Shown here: one piece after another, positions 9,183 through 17,186 of the stretch | Numbering within the stretch: the first letter of the stretch is position 1 | Layout: each line of letters opens with the position of its first letter | Source: Longimicrobiales bacterium | GTDB lineage: Bacteria > Gemmatimonadota > Gemmatimonadetes > Longimicrobiales > Gaopeijiaceae | Assembly: GCA_028278645.1 (NCBI GenBank) | Contig: JANQDZ010000045.1 | Span: forward strand, 1-64,000 | Length of the DNA stretch: 64,000 nucleotides | Direction: 5' to 3' | Made by a program: the position numbers and the translations under genes | The notes under the pieces: model-generated | Told to the model about the DNA's origin: nothing | Databases searched by the model: none | Seen by the model: only the letters and a program-made list of their open reading frames with translations

Positions 9183-9934
9183 CCGATCCACCCCACCAAA
9201 AAGATCAACCCGATGGCTCCTGACACCCCTAGGAATGTCCATCTCCATACCTTTTGGCCCACCAGGCTTCCGAGCCAAAGGCCCCACACGCCACCCACGA
9301 CGGCCAAGAGAAGGATCGGCCAGTTATCGATCGACCAGCTCCTACCGATGGCGGACCCGATCACCCCACCCATGAGGAACACACCGAGGCCGGAGAGGCG
9401 GTCGGCCTTCTTCGAGAGAGCGGCCTTTCGGATGGACTCACTCACCCGGCTACCTCTCTCGAGGCCTACCCCGAACCCCCAGAGTCGAAGGGCCAGATGC
9501 CCCACATTATAGGCGAACAAAAAGAAGAGTACGGTGAACGCTGGCGTGGCTCCGGCCAAGGCCAACAAAAGGGCGGCCAAGACCGTTGCCGGCCGCCACC
9601 CCACCCAAACGAGAGCGTCACCAACACCTCCCAGAGGGCTCCGGACGGCTGCTTTGAATCGTCTGATATCCTCTTCCGAGTGCTCGTCAGCTTCCATTCG
9701 GCTGGCGGCACCGAGGGCCAGGTTCGAGAGGTAGGGGTGAGCATTAAAATGTTCTGAATGCCTTTGCAGTGCTTCGGATAAGCCGGCCGGGTCACCCCGG
9801 TTTAGCCGTTTTAGCACCGGGAGAATGGCGAAGGCGAACCCACCCCCGATCATGGTTCGATTGTTCCAAGACCCTTGGACCAGGAACGATCGGAAAAACG
9901 CCGACCAACGGGCGGTCCTTCCTATGCTCCTCAT
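9179..9934 (-). CDS. PTS mannose/fructose/sorbose-family EIID
   Basis: EIID pairs with EIIC to form the membrane channel of mannose-family PTS transporters. The 251-residue product has the family's N-terminal SFLVQGSWNNRTMIGGGFAF segment, the HSEHFNAHPYLSN motif, and a C-terminal hydrophobic helix ending LIFLVGWIG. The start at 9934 overlaps the EIIC stop by 4 bases (ATGA), which fixes it; the longer frame upstream overlaps EIIC and is not coding. Sugar specificity cannot be read from the sequence. Confidence 0.92.
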   Translation of the reverse strand: MRSIGRTARWSAFFRSFLVQGSWNNRTMIGGGFAFAILPVLKRLNRGDPAGLSEALQRHSEHFNAHPYLSNLALGAASRMEADEHSEEDIRRFKAAVRSPLGGVGDALVWVGWRPATVLAALLLALAGATPAFTVLFFLFAYNVGHLALRLWGFGVGLERGSRVSESIRKAALSKKADRLSGLGVFLMGGVIGSAIGRSWSIDNWPILLLAVVGGVWGLWLGSLVGQKVWRWTFLGVSGAIGLIFLVGWIG

Positions 9935-10590
9935 AGGACCAGACTCGCAACGAGGAATCCTGTGAGTCCCGCTCCAAAGAGGACTCCCCTCCTTCGCCAA
10001 CCGCCCAGGGTGCCGACAAAAGCCCCCGCTGTCAGGCTGGCCCCGACGGTCAGGAGCACGAATGTACCGGACAAACCGATCGGCCAGTGGCCCGAAGTGA
10101 CCTCGACCAATAATCCGCCCGCCAACAGTCCTACCAACGAGAGGGCGCACCCCCTCAGGAACTCCAGCGCTACTGCACCCAAATGGGCCCATACGATCCG
10201 GGCCGACGTCACCCTCCTGCGGGACGGGTCCGGGACTAGGCGCCCATTCAACCTCCTGAGGAACCGTGTGGAGATCGCACCGGCTTTGCTCAGCAAGAAG
10301 CCCAGGAAGGTCCCCAGGGCGATCCCGGCCGGCCCCGGAACCAGCGCGCCGGTGGCTACTGCAACCATGGTGGGGGGGCCACCCTCAGGGAACTCGGCTC
10401 CTCCCACCGGGAAGATCGAGATGAAGTAAACCTCCAGGATTCCACCGATCAGGAGCCCCGAGGCCGGATCACCTACGAGCCATCCGGTGAGGACCCCGGC
10501 CACGAGGGGCCGTGAGACCATGAACTGACCGAAGGCCGTCCCGTCCAGGGCCAGAAGGCCGCCGAGTAGGGTAAGGGACAGGATGTCCAT
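9931..10590 (-). CDS. PTS mannose/fructose/sorbose-family EIIC
   Basis: This 219-residue integral membrane protein has several hydrophobic helices. It carries the EIIC pattern with FGQFMVSRPLVAGVLTGWLVGD near the N-terminus and GGILEVYF near residue 50. It is shorter than typical EIIC proteins (about 260 residues), and the C-terminal third is the most compact part. It lies between EIIB (15-base gap) and EIID (4-base overlap). Confidence 0.9.
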   Translation of the reverse strand: MDILSLTLLGGLLALDGTAFGQFMVSRPLVAGVLTGWLVGDPASGLLIGGILEVYFISIFPVGGAEFPEGGPPTMVAVATGALVPGPAGIALGTFLGFLLSKAGAISTRFLRRLNGRLVPDPSRRRVTSARIVWAHLGAVALEFLRGCALSLVGLLAGGLLVEVTSGHWPIGLSGTFVLLTVGASLTAGAFVGTLGGWRRRGVLFGAGLTGFLVASLVL

Positions 10591-10605
10591 GATCGTTGGG
10601 TGGCC

Positions 10606-11085
10606 TCAGGCGAGAAGCCCCTCCAGGCCCACCTTTGGCGAGCCTGGAAGGTCTTGGGCCGATATGGAAAGCCCCTCGGACTCCAGGGAGCGGAGGGTGT
10701 CCCGGTCCGACGGGTCGAGGAATAAGTAGGGTAGAATCTCTTCTCTTCCCTCTCGGAGGTGAAGACCCCCTACGTTCAGCGCTTTCCCTTCCAGGGTGCC
10801 CCCATTCGCGAGCTCCAGGAAGGTATCCAGGTCCCTTGCGAGAAGGACGGATCTGAGGTCGGACTCATCCCAGGAGGAGAGCATCCCCCGGGCGTCTTCG
10901 GGGGACCAGAATTCCACCCCGGTGCCCTCTGGAACGCCCAGTTCGTAGAGTTCTTGTTCCCATTCGCTCGCAGCCACGGCAGCGTCCACCACCAAGTATC
11001 TGTCCGGGCGAAGTTGACTGCCCCATCCGACGACTACCTGGCCATGGATGAGGCGCTCGTCGACGCGGTAGAGGACGATCGACAT
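10606..11085 (-). CDS. PTS mannose/fructose/sorbose-family EIIB
   Basis: EIIB receives phosphate from EIIA and gives it to the sugar. The 159-residue protein begins MSIVLYRVDERLIHGQVVVGW, with the phospho-accepting histidine His14. Length and fold pattern are those of stand-alone EIIB. The ATG overlaps the EIIA stop by one base. Confidence 0.93.
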   Translation of the reverse strand: MSIVLYRVDERLIHGQVVVGWGSQLRPDRYLVVDAAVAASEWEQELYELGVPEGTGVEFWSPEDARGMLSSWDESDLRSVLLARDLDTFLELANGGTLEGKALNVGGLHLREGREEILPYLFLDPSDRDTLRSLESEGLSISAQDLPGSPKVGLEGLLA

Positions 11086-11495
11086 CAGGGAGTATCACTC
11101 CCAGAGAAATCAGGCACGCTGCTCATTCCCTCACGCCCCTTGGAGAGAAGCCTGGGCACAAGGTCCGGGAGGGGTAGGTCACGGTGAAAGACGAAGTCTA
11201 GGAGAACCGGTAGGTTCACTCCTGAGATGATGGCCTCTTCCCCGCCGGCTCTGCAGCAAACGCGAGCCGCAACAGCGCAGCTGCCGGAGGGAAGGTCGGT
11301 GAAGATGATGACGGGGCCGTTACCGACGAAGGCCCCAAGCTCGGCTTCGAGGATGTCGGGAGACTTTCCGTTGTTGGTGATGGCCACCAGGGCTTCGTCA
11401 GTCACGCCGGAGATCCTGGCCACGGCATCTACCAGGCCCTGGGCCATAGTGCCGTGGGCCAGCACCACTCCCTGAACCATACGCTCCTTACTCAT
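11085..11495 (-). CDS. PTS mannose-type EIIA
   Basis: The 136-residue protein has the mannose-type EIIA signature GVVLAHGTMAQGL with the active-site His14, and the later FTDLPSGS motif. It takes phosphate from HPr and passes it to EIIB. Its start overlaps the end of hprK by 8 bases. Confidence 0.93.
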   Translation of the reverse strand: MSKERMVQGVVLAHGTMAQGLVDAVARISGVTDEALVAITNNGKSPDILEAELGAFVGNGPVIIFTDLPSGSCAVAARVCCRAGGEEAIISGVNLPVLLDFVFHRDLPLPDLVPRLLSKGREGMSSVPDFSGSDTP

Positions 11496-12450
11496 AGTCC
11501 TGCTCGAGGTACTCTCGAACCGGCTTCATGGCTTCCCGCAGCTTTTGATCGAACTCCTGGGCAGGATCGATGCCCGTGTATTTGAGCAGGTGATTCATGG
11601 CTACCACCTCCGAGATCACCGTGATGTTCTTACCTGGGTTCAGCGGGACGGTGACTTTCGGGAGGGAGACCCCGAGAACCTCGGTGGTCTCTTTCTCGAG
11701 TCCCGTCCGGCTGTACTCCCGTGAATCGTCCCAAGCCTCGAGCTGGACCACCACCTCGATTCTCTTCTGCTGGCGGATCGCCCGGATGCCGAAGAGGGCT
11801 TTGACGTCGATAATCCCGACGCCCCGGATTTCCATGTGGTGGCGCCCGATCTCGTGCCCATGACCGATGATGATGTCGTAGCCTCTCCGTGTGGCGAACA
11901 CCAGGTCGTCGGCCACCAACCGGTGACCTCTTTCGACCAGATCAAGAACGCATTCGCTTTTCCCGATGCCGCTCTCTCCAACGAAGAGGAGGCCGACGCC
12001 GTACACGTCCGCGAGGGACCCGTGGAGGCTTACGGTTGGAGCCAGAGCCGCTTCCAGATAGGGGTTCAGCCTTTGGAAGAATTGGCCCGTTCCCATGGAA
12101 GTCCGGAAGACCGGGATCCCATACTCCTGGGCCGTGCTGAGGAAATCCCCCCTGACTTCCAGGTCTTTGGTCACGAACACGACCGGAACGTCGTGGCTGA
12201 ACAGATGTCTGAGACGCCCATCGACGGTTGGGCTGTCGAGGGAGTCCAAGTAGGCCATCTCGGTTTCCCCGAAAACCTGGACCCGGCCCCCCACGACCCT
12301 CTCCGTGAACCCAGCTAGCGCCAGTCCAGGGCTGGCCGGATCCGGATGAGTGATGGGGCGGCTCAAATCCGCGTTTTTGGAGAGGTTCTCGAGGCCAAGG
12401 GTGTCTTCCCGGTCCCGAAGGAGCTCTTCGACGGTTATCTGTCTATTCAC
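11488..12450 (-). CDS. hprK: HPr kinase/phosphorylase
   Basis: HprK adds or removes phosphate on the regulatory serine of HPr in response to ATP, phosphate and glycolytic intermediates. The 320-residue product has the N-terminal DRTGG-like domain (1-130), the Walker A GESGIGKS at residues 158-165, VADDLVFATR, and the family signature around MEIRGVGIIDVKALFG. Start is GTG at 12450. In this phylum-level context HprK usually senses carbon and energy state rather than driving classical catabolite repression. Confidence 0.95.
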   Translation of the reverse strand: MNRQITVEELLRDREDTLGLENLSKNADLSRPITHPDPASPGLALAGFTERVVGGRVQVFGETEMAYLDSLDSPTVDGRLRHLFSHDVPVVFVTKDLEVRGDFLSTAQEYGIPVFRTSMGTGQFFQRLNPYLEAALAPTVSLHGSLADVYGVGLLFVGESGIGKSECVLDLVERGHRLVADDLVFATRRGYDIIIGHGHEIGRHHMEIRGVGIIDVKALFGIRAIRQQKRIEVVVQLEAWDDSREYSRTGLEKETTEVLGVSLPKVTVPLNPGKNITVISEVVAMNHLLKYTGIDPAQEFDQKLREAMKPVREYLEQDYE

Positions 12451-12460
12451 GCCTTATTCG

Positions 12461-12790
12461 TCAGGTTTCTGTGGAAAAGGGCTCGGAACCGCCGGCTCGG
12501 TGGTAGTCTTTCATCTGCTTCCGCCGCCTCCGGAGCATACGAGAAAGCCGGTCGACCATCTGATCGACCGCCTCCCGGAATTCGGCTCCTTCACCGCCTG
12601 CGTGCACAGGCTCTTCACGGTCGACCTTCAGGACCGCATCGACCTTCTTTCGATGCTTTTCCACCTCGAAGACAACTTCCGCTCCGGACAGCCGGGGTTC
12701 GTATTTTGAGAGCTTTCCAAGCTGTTCCTCGGTTCGCTGGCGAATCGTGTCCGGGATCTCACAGCGGCGAGCGGCGATTTGTACTCTCAT
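12461..12790 (-). CDS. hpf: Ribosome hibernation promoting factor (short HPF / RaiA family)
   Basis: The 109-residue protein begins MRVQIAARRCEIPDTIR and has the basic HPF core with RRRRKQMKDYHR at the end. It matches the short form that binds the 30S decoding region in stationary phase; the extra dimerising domain of long HPF is absent. The ATG at 12790 is chosen because a strong GGAGGAGA Shine-Dalgarno sits just upstream, while the frame further upstream enters the repeat element. It is the first gene of the hprK-PTS-metK run. Confidence 0.9.
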   Translation of the reverse strand: MRVQIAARRCEIPDTIRQRTEEQLGKLSKYEPRLSGAEVVFEVEKHRKKVDAVLKVDREEPVHAGGEGAEFREAVDQMVDRLSRMLRRRRKQMKDYHRAGGSEPFSTET

Positions 12791-12818
12791 TTCTCCTCCG
12801 TGCTTCGAGTCTCCCCTA

Positions 12819-13204
12819 AAAGGGTGTTGCGAAAAGGGGGCGAGCCCCGTTACGAGCGCCACGGGGCCATATATGAGGCGGGGCTTCGATGGCATAGCCA
12901 TGCGCTACGTCGAGAAGTCCCAACGAAGCAGATGGCCCCGTGCCGTCGAGCCGAGCGGCCTGCCCGCTGGCAGAGTCGCGGTGATCTCCCGCGAGACCGC
13001 CAAGCGAAGCGCAGGCGAAACCCGAAGGGCATAGGGAGGTTGCGGCCGGGCACCGCCGCGGTAGCGGTGGTCGCTGCGTCAGAACTCCTCCCCGATGCTT
13101 CAGCATCGCAATCGTCGTCCTTCCTTCTCTAGCATCCGCAAGCCGGGCACCGCTGCGGAGCAGTGGTCGTGCGGGGCCGCACCCCCTTTTCGCAACACCC
13201 TTTT
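12819..13204. mobile_element. MITE-like element with perfect 23-bp inverted terminal repeats
   Basis: The ends 12819-12841 and 13182-13204 are perfect 23-bp inverted repeats with core GGGTGTTGCGAAAAGGGGG. A T-A step lies at each outer edge (12818-12819 and 13205-13206), as expected for insertion into a TA target, though one base of the left A run is ambiguous. Inside are two related imperfect copies of a hairpin-forming segment (about 13045-13073 and 13142-13169, core GCCGGGCACCG) and no convincing gene. This looks like a non-autonomous element mobilised by an IS630/Tc1-type transposase encoded elsewhere, which is inference. It occupies nearly the whole gap between the GT4 gene and hpf. Confidence 0.65.
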
Positions 13205-13253
13205 TAGCTCTGGCCGCACCGAGAGTTGGCCTGCTTCAAGGGGATAGAAAAAG

Positions 13254-14378
13254 TTATGTCTGCGGGTGAGTACCTGCCACCCGGGCTTCGAGAAAGGCTT
13301 CCATGGACCTGGCCGAGGCGTCCCACGTGAACCGCTCCGAAAAGGCGCGGGCCGCACCGGACATCTCCAGCCTGGTCTTCTTGTCAAGCAGGAGGGAGGT
13401 CATGGCATGTGCCAGAAGGGTTACATCTCCGTGGGGAACAAGGACCCCGGTTCGGCCGTCTACGACTGCGTCTCTGAGCCCGGGCGAATGGCTGGCCACG
13501 GTAGGCGTCCCGCAGGCCGCCGCCTCCAAGATCGAAATCCCCCACCCCTCTTTTGGAGATGTCAGAACGTGGATCCAACTCCGTTGGAGGACCCTCAGCT
13601 TCTCCTCCTCGGGGACATACCCCAGAAACTCCACGGTGTCTCCTAATCCCAACCTCGAGCTCAAGTCGCGGAGTTTTCGGAGAAAATCTCCTTTGCCGCC
13701 TATCAGCAAACGGAAAGAGATGCCTGCTTCTCGCATCCGGGCGGCGGCCCGGAGAACGATATCCACTCCCTTGTATCGTTTCAGCCGGCCGAGATAGAGC
13801 ACGGTAGGCTCATGGTACCTTTGGTCCTCACCGGCCGGAGTAAGGCGCTCGAGATCCACCCCGTTCGGAACCACCTCGATTTGTTCGGCGGTCATCCCCC
13901 GGTCCCTGAGGTCCGCTACGGTGCTGTCGGAGACCGCAACCGTCGGCAGGCCTTGGAACACCCTTGGAATCGGTCTTTCGAGGAGCCAGGTTGCCGCAGC
14001 CACCGGTGCGGTGGCCTCGCGAAAAGCGGTTGTCCCGAAGAGGTGGTGGACAAGGAGGACGACAGGAGTCCGGGTCCAGAAGGGCATGAAGACCGGGACC
14101 TTGTTCAGGTCCTCCACCACGACGTCGAACTCATCGGGATCCAGTGACCGCCGAAGGAACATCGGTACCCTCAGGCCGAAGGTCATTCTTGTTCCGATTC
14201 GGTATACGGATATCCCGTCGATCTCTTCTCGAGGGGGGGCGTTTTGAAATCCGGAAGTAAGGAGTGTGACGTCGTGGCCCCAGCTCGCCAGTCGGCCGAA
14301 GACTTCGTGGAGGTGGGCCTCGGCCCCCCCTGCCTGTGGGTTGGTTCGGTCCAGCCAGTTGACGACGAGAATCTTCAG
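13254..14378 (-). CDS. Family 4 (group 1) glycosyltransferase with apparent CTG start
   Basis: The C-terminal two thirds is a standard GT-B/GT4 nucleotide-sugar domain: VVPNGVDLERL, YLGRLKRYKGVDIVLRAA, SPKEGWGISILEAAACGTP with the retaining-type E-x7-E, and GTGVLVP-like GRTGVLVPHGD. The frame stays open and coding well upstream of the first ATG (14186): it gives LKILVVNWLDRTNP, then AGGAEAHLHEVFGRLASWGHDV, which is the typical N-terminal GGAE loop of GT4 enzymes. The only plausible initiator is CTG at 14378, preceded by AAGGAG with a 7-base spacer, giving 374 residues. A start at 14186 would remove 64 residues of the acceptor domain. The substrate is unknown. It follows nusB by 16 bases. Confidence 0.85.
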   Translation of the reverse strand: MKILVVNWLDRTNPQAGGAEAHLHEVFGRLASWGHDVTLLTSGFQNAPPREEIDGISVYRIGTRMTFGLRVPMFLRRSLDPDEFDVVVEDLNKVPVFMPFWTRTPVVLLVHHLFGTTAFREATAPVAAATWLLERPIPRVFQGLPTVAVSDSTVADLRDRGMTAEQIEVVPNGVDLERLTPAGEDQRYHEPTVLYLGRLKRYKGVDIVLRAAARMREAGISFRLLIGGKGDFLRKLRDLSSRLGLGDTVEFLGYVPEEEKLRVLQRSWIHVLTSPKEGWGISILEAAACGTPTVASHSPGLRDAVVDGRTGVLVPHGDVTLLAHAMTSLLLDKKTRLEMSGAARAFSERFTWDASARSMEAFLEARVAGTHPQT

Positions 14379-14394
14379 GCGTGGGCTCCTTGGG

Positions 14395-14853
14395 TCATTC
14401 TCCTCCAGGGCGGGCCTTCTTGAAAAGCGCGTCCAGCACCCCGTTCACGAAGCGGGGAGAATCTTTTCCGCCGTACGCCTCGGCCAGATGAATTGCCTCC
14501 TGGATGGACACCTTGGGCGGAATGTCTTCTAGATAAAGGAGTTCGGTCGTTGCGAGGCGAAGGATGGACCGATCCATCACCGAAAGACGGTCCAGCCTCC
14601 AGTTCTCCAGGGAGCCCTTCAGAGCACGGTCTACGTCCGGCAACTGGTCTTGCAGCGTCTCCAACAGGAGCTCGACATAGCCGACCCTTCTGGGGGAAAC
14701 CCGACGGCTCTGCAGGACCCTGGAGAGAGCTTGGGCGATGGTTTCCCCCCCCCCAGCACTCTCCCATCGGTAAAGGACCTGGAGAGCCCAGGCTCTGGCC
14801 CGGCTCCGATCACGGGGATGAGTCCCGTCCAGGACCGGGGATTCGACAGGCAA
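14395..14853 (-). CDS. nusB: Transcription antitermination factor NusB
   Basis: NusB with NusE binds boxA RNA in ribosomal operons. The 152-residue protein has SRARAWALQVLYRWE near the N-terminus and the family's RLATTELLYLEDIPPKVSIQ and AIHLAEAYGGKDSPRFVNGVLD signatures. It starts at TTG (14853), 3 bases after the ribH stop; GGAG at the ribH end gives a 6-base spacer. The ribH-nusB pairing is widespread. Confidence 0.95.
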   Translation of the reverse strand: MPVESPVLDGTHPRDRSRARAWALQVLYRWESAGGGETIAQALSRVLQSRRVSPRRVGYVELLLETLQDQLPDVDRALKGSLENWRLDRLSVMDRSILRLATTELLYLEDIPPKVSIQEAIHLAEAYGGKDSPRFVNGVLDALFKKARPGGE

Positions 14854-14856
14854 CCC

Positions 14857-15321
14857 CTACTCCATCAGTTGAAAGAGACCAGCCATCTCCAACACGCTCA
14901 AAGCAGCATCCCACCCCTTATTCCCAGCTTTGGTTCCGGCTCTCTCCAGGGCCTGGTCCACGGTATCGGTGGTGAGCACTCCCAGGGACACCGGGATTGA
15001 GGCAGTCCTGGCGACCACGCCCAGCCCTCTGGTAGCCTCTCCGGCGACGTATTCGAAGTGGGGCGTGCCTCCCCGGATCACGCAGCCCAGGGCGATGACG
15101 CCATGGTACTTCTCGTTTGCAGCGACCTTGGCGACGGCAGACGGAAGTTCCCAAGCGCCGGGGACCCGAAACAGGTCCACGTCCCCGTCATCCACTCCGT
15201 GACGCCGTAGGCAGTCCGTGGCTCCGGTTACCAGTTGCTCGGTGACGAGGCTGTTGAAGCGGGTCACAACGATGGCAAACCGCTTCCCGCTTCCGTTCAG
15301 ATCTCCATTGAACTCGTTCAC
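14857..15321 (-). CDS. ribH: 6,7-dimethyl-8-ribityllumazine synthase
   Basis: RibH condenses the aminouracil from the RibD branch with the butanone phosphate from RibBA. The 154-residue protein shows FNSLVTEQLVTGA, the substrate loop VPGAWELP, GCVIRGGTPHFEYVAGE with the catalytic histidine, and GVLTTDTVDQALERAG. Start is GTG at 15321, 12 bases after the ribBA stop. Confidence 0.97.
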   Translation of the reverse strand: MNEFNGDLNGSGKRFAIVVTRFNSLVTEQLVTGATDCLRRHGVDDGDVDLFRVPGAWELPSAVAKVAANEKYHGVIALGCVIRGGTPHFEYVAGEATRGLGVVARTASIPVSLGVLTTDTVDQALERAGTKAGNKGWDAALSVLEMAGLFQLME

Positions 15322-15333
15322 AGCAGCGCTCCG

Positions 15334-16533
15334 TTAGAAGATATGGCCGAGTTTCGTCCGCTTTGCTTTCAGGTATTCGCGGTTGAACTCGCCTGCCTCG
15401 ATTTCCAAGGGCACCCGCCCTGTGATCTCGAGCCCGTACCCTTCGAGCCCTACAATCTTTCGCGGGTTGTTCGTAAGTAATCTGATAGAGCTCAGGCCCA
15501 GGTCCAAGAGAATCTGCGCCCCCAACCCATACTCCCTCAAGTCGGCCTTAAATCCCAACGCCTCGTTCGCTTCGACCGTATCGCTTCCCTTGTCCTGAAG
15601 GTCGTAGGCACGAACCTTGTTTGCCAGCCCGATCCCTCGACCCTCCTGTTTCAGGTAGACGATGGCTCCGACCCCTTCCTCATGAATGGCCACCATCGCC
15701 GCGTGGAGTTGGTCGCCACAATCACACCTCTTGGAGCCGAAAACGTCACCGGTAAGGCACTCTGAGTGCATTCTGACAAGGACGTCTTTTGCACCCTCCA
15801 GGTCTCCTTTCACGAGGGCAACGTGATCGCGTTCATCAACGAGATTGGTGTATCCGATGAGCTTGAAGTCGCCGAAATCCGTCGGCAGCTCCGCCTCCGC
15901 TATCCGCTTCACCAGCCGTTCACGCGCCAGTCGGTAGGAAACCAGCTGGGCGACGGTGATGAACTTCAGGTCGTGCTCCTTCGCGATCACCTCCAGCTCG
16001 GGGCGCCGTGCCATGGTCCCGTCTTCATTGAGGATCTCGCAGATCACACCGGCTGCGGGAAGCCCGGCCAACCTGGCCAGGTCCACTGCGGCTTCCGTCT
16101 GCCCCACCCGTCGAAGGACCCCTCCGGGTCGGGCTCGCAGCGGGAAGATGTGCCCGGGCCGCCTGAGGTCGGAGGGCCGGGTATCCTGGTCCAACAGGAC
16201 CTGGATGGTCTTCGCTCGATCGTAGGCGCTGATTCCGGTGGTCACTCCGAAGCGAGCGTCGGCGTCAACCGAGATCGTGAAGGCGGTATTGAGCGGATCG
16301 GTGTTGTGATCGGTCATGAGAGGTAGCCCGAGCTCCGTCGCCCTCTCGTTGGTCATGGCGACACAGATGAGCCCGCGGCCGTACTTAGTCATGAAATTGA
16401 TGGATTCCGGAGTTATTTCGGAGGCCGCACAAACCAGGTCTCCTTCGTTCTCCCTGTCTTCATCGTCCGCTACGATGACCATTTTCCCCTGACGGATATC
16501 CTCGATTGCGTCCGCGACGCGGTCGAAGGTCAT
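15334..16533 (-). CDS. ribBA: Bifunctional DHBP synthase / GTP cyclohydrolase II (RibBA)
   Basis: The N-terminal half (about 1-200) is DHBP synthase, which makes dihydroxybutanone phosphate from ribulose 5-phosphate, with the acidic loop [11 protein letters not shown]. The C-terminal half is GTP cyclohydrolase II, with the zinc site [18 protein letters not shown] and [14 protein letters not shown]. It has 399 residues from the ATG at 16533, chosen because it overlaps the ribE stop as ATGA and matches the family N-terminus; the longer open frame reaches into ribE. The invariant zinc cysteines and the RGIGL arginine are present. Confidence 0.96.
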   Translation of the reverse strand: MTFDRVADAIEDIRQGKMVIVADDEDRENEGDLVCAASEITPESINFMTKYGRGLICVAMTNERATELGLPLMTDHNTDPLNTAFTISVDADARFGVTTGISAYDRAKTIQVLLDQDTRPSDLRRPGHIFPLRARPGGVLRRVGQTEAAVDLARLAGLPAAGVICEILNEDGTMARRPELEVIAKEHDLKFITVAQLVSYRLARERLVKRIAEAELPTDFGDFKLIGYTNLVDERDHVALVKGDLEGAKDVLVRMHSECLTGDVFGSKRCDCGDQLHAAMVAIHEEGVGAIVYLKQEGRGIGLANKVRAYDLQDKGSDTVEANEALGFKADLREYGLGAQILLDLGLSSIRLLTNNPRKIVGLEGYGLEITGRVPLEIEAGEFNREYLKAKRTKLGHIF

Positions 16534-17186
16534 GCCTGTTCCCCTCCGTAACCCCAGGCCTCGAGGCCTTTCAGATTCAGTTCTTTCCCGCCCTTCCAGG
16601 ACGAAAGGATTTTTGCCACGTATTTCCCAACCAGATCCCCTTCCAGGTTCACAGGGTCCCCGGGTTTGAGGGATCCAAGGTTGGTGTGATCCCAGGTGAA
16701 AGGAATGATCCCCACCTGGCATTGGCCTTCGCCTGGGAGAGCGTTCACTGTCAAGCTAACACCATTGATGGTGATGGAGCCGTGGAGGATCGTCACTTCG
16801 GCCACCAGGTCAGGTACCTGGAAGTCGAGAAGCCAGTAATCCCCCTCCTGACGAACCGATAACAGGCGCCCGACCGCGTCAACATGTCCCTGGACGAGGT
16901 GTCCGTCGAGTCGGCCGCCCAGCACCATGGAGCGTTCCAAGTTCACCCTGCTCCCGACCCGGTACTCTCCGGCAACCGTTCTGGAGAGGGTGGTCCCGAT
17001 CGTCTCGATGGCGAACGTTTGGTCGTCGTTTCGAATCGCAGTCTGGCATGCGCCATCCACTGTGATCGAGTCTCCCGGCTTCAGTTCCCCTGAGATTTCG
17101 GGAGCGGTGATGACGAATTCCTTGGCGCCCGATTTTTCCCGCACGGAATGAATGATCCCTACGGTCTCGATAATTCCTGTGAACAT
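16530..17186 (-). CDS. ribE: Riboflavin synthase alpha chain
   Basis: The enzyme dismutates two lumazines to riboflavin and the aminouracil. The 218-residue protein is the expected internal duplication: [10 protein letters not shown] at the N-terminus with VDGACQTA, and a second half beginning [10 protein letters not shown] with INGVSLTVN. The first repeat has ACQT where ACLT is common; the change is conservative and the protein should function. It overlaps ribD by one base and ribBA by four. Confidence 0.96.
   Translation of the reverse strand: MFTGIIETVGIIHSVREKSGAKEFVITAPEISGELKPGDSITVDGACQTAIRNDDQTFAIETIGTTLSRTVAGEYRVGSRVNLERSMVLGGRLDGHLVQGHVDAVGRLLSVRQEGDYWLLDFQVPDLVAEVTILHGSITINGVSLTVNALPGEGQCQVGIIPFTWDHTNLGSLKPGDPVNLEGDLVGKYVAKILSSWKGGKELNLKGLEAWGYGGEQA

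Noticed and set aside
12816-13132. Open frames on both strands within the inverted-repeat element
   Set aside because: They have no Shine-Dalgarno, cover hairpin repeats and read through the element's edge; not genes.
16534-16722. A longer RibBA start
   Set aside because: The extra 63 codons overlap ribE in another frame and do not resemble the family N-terminus.
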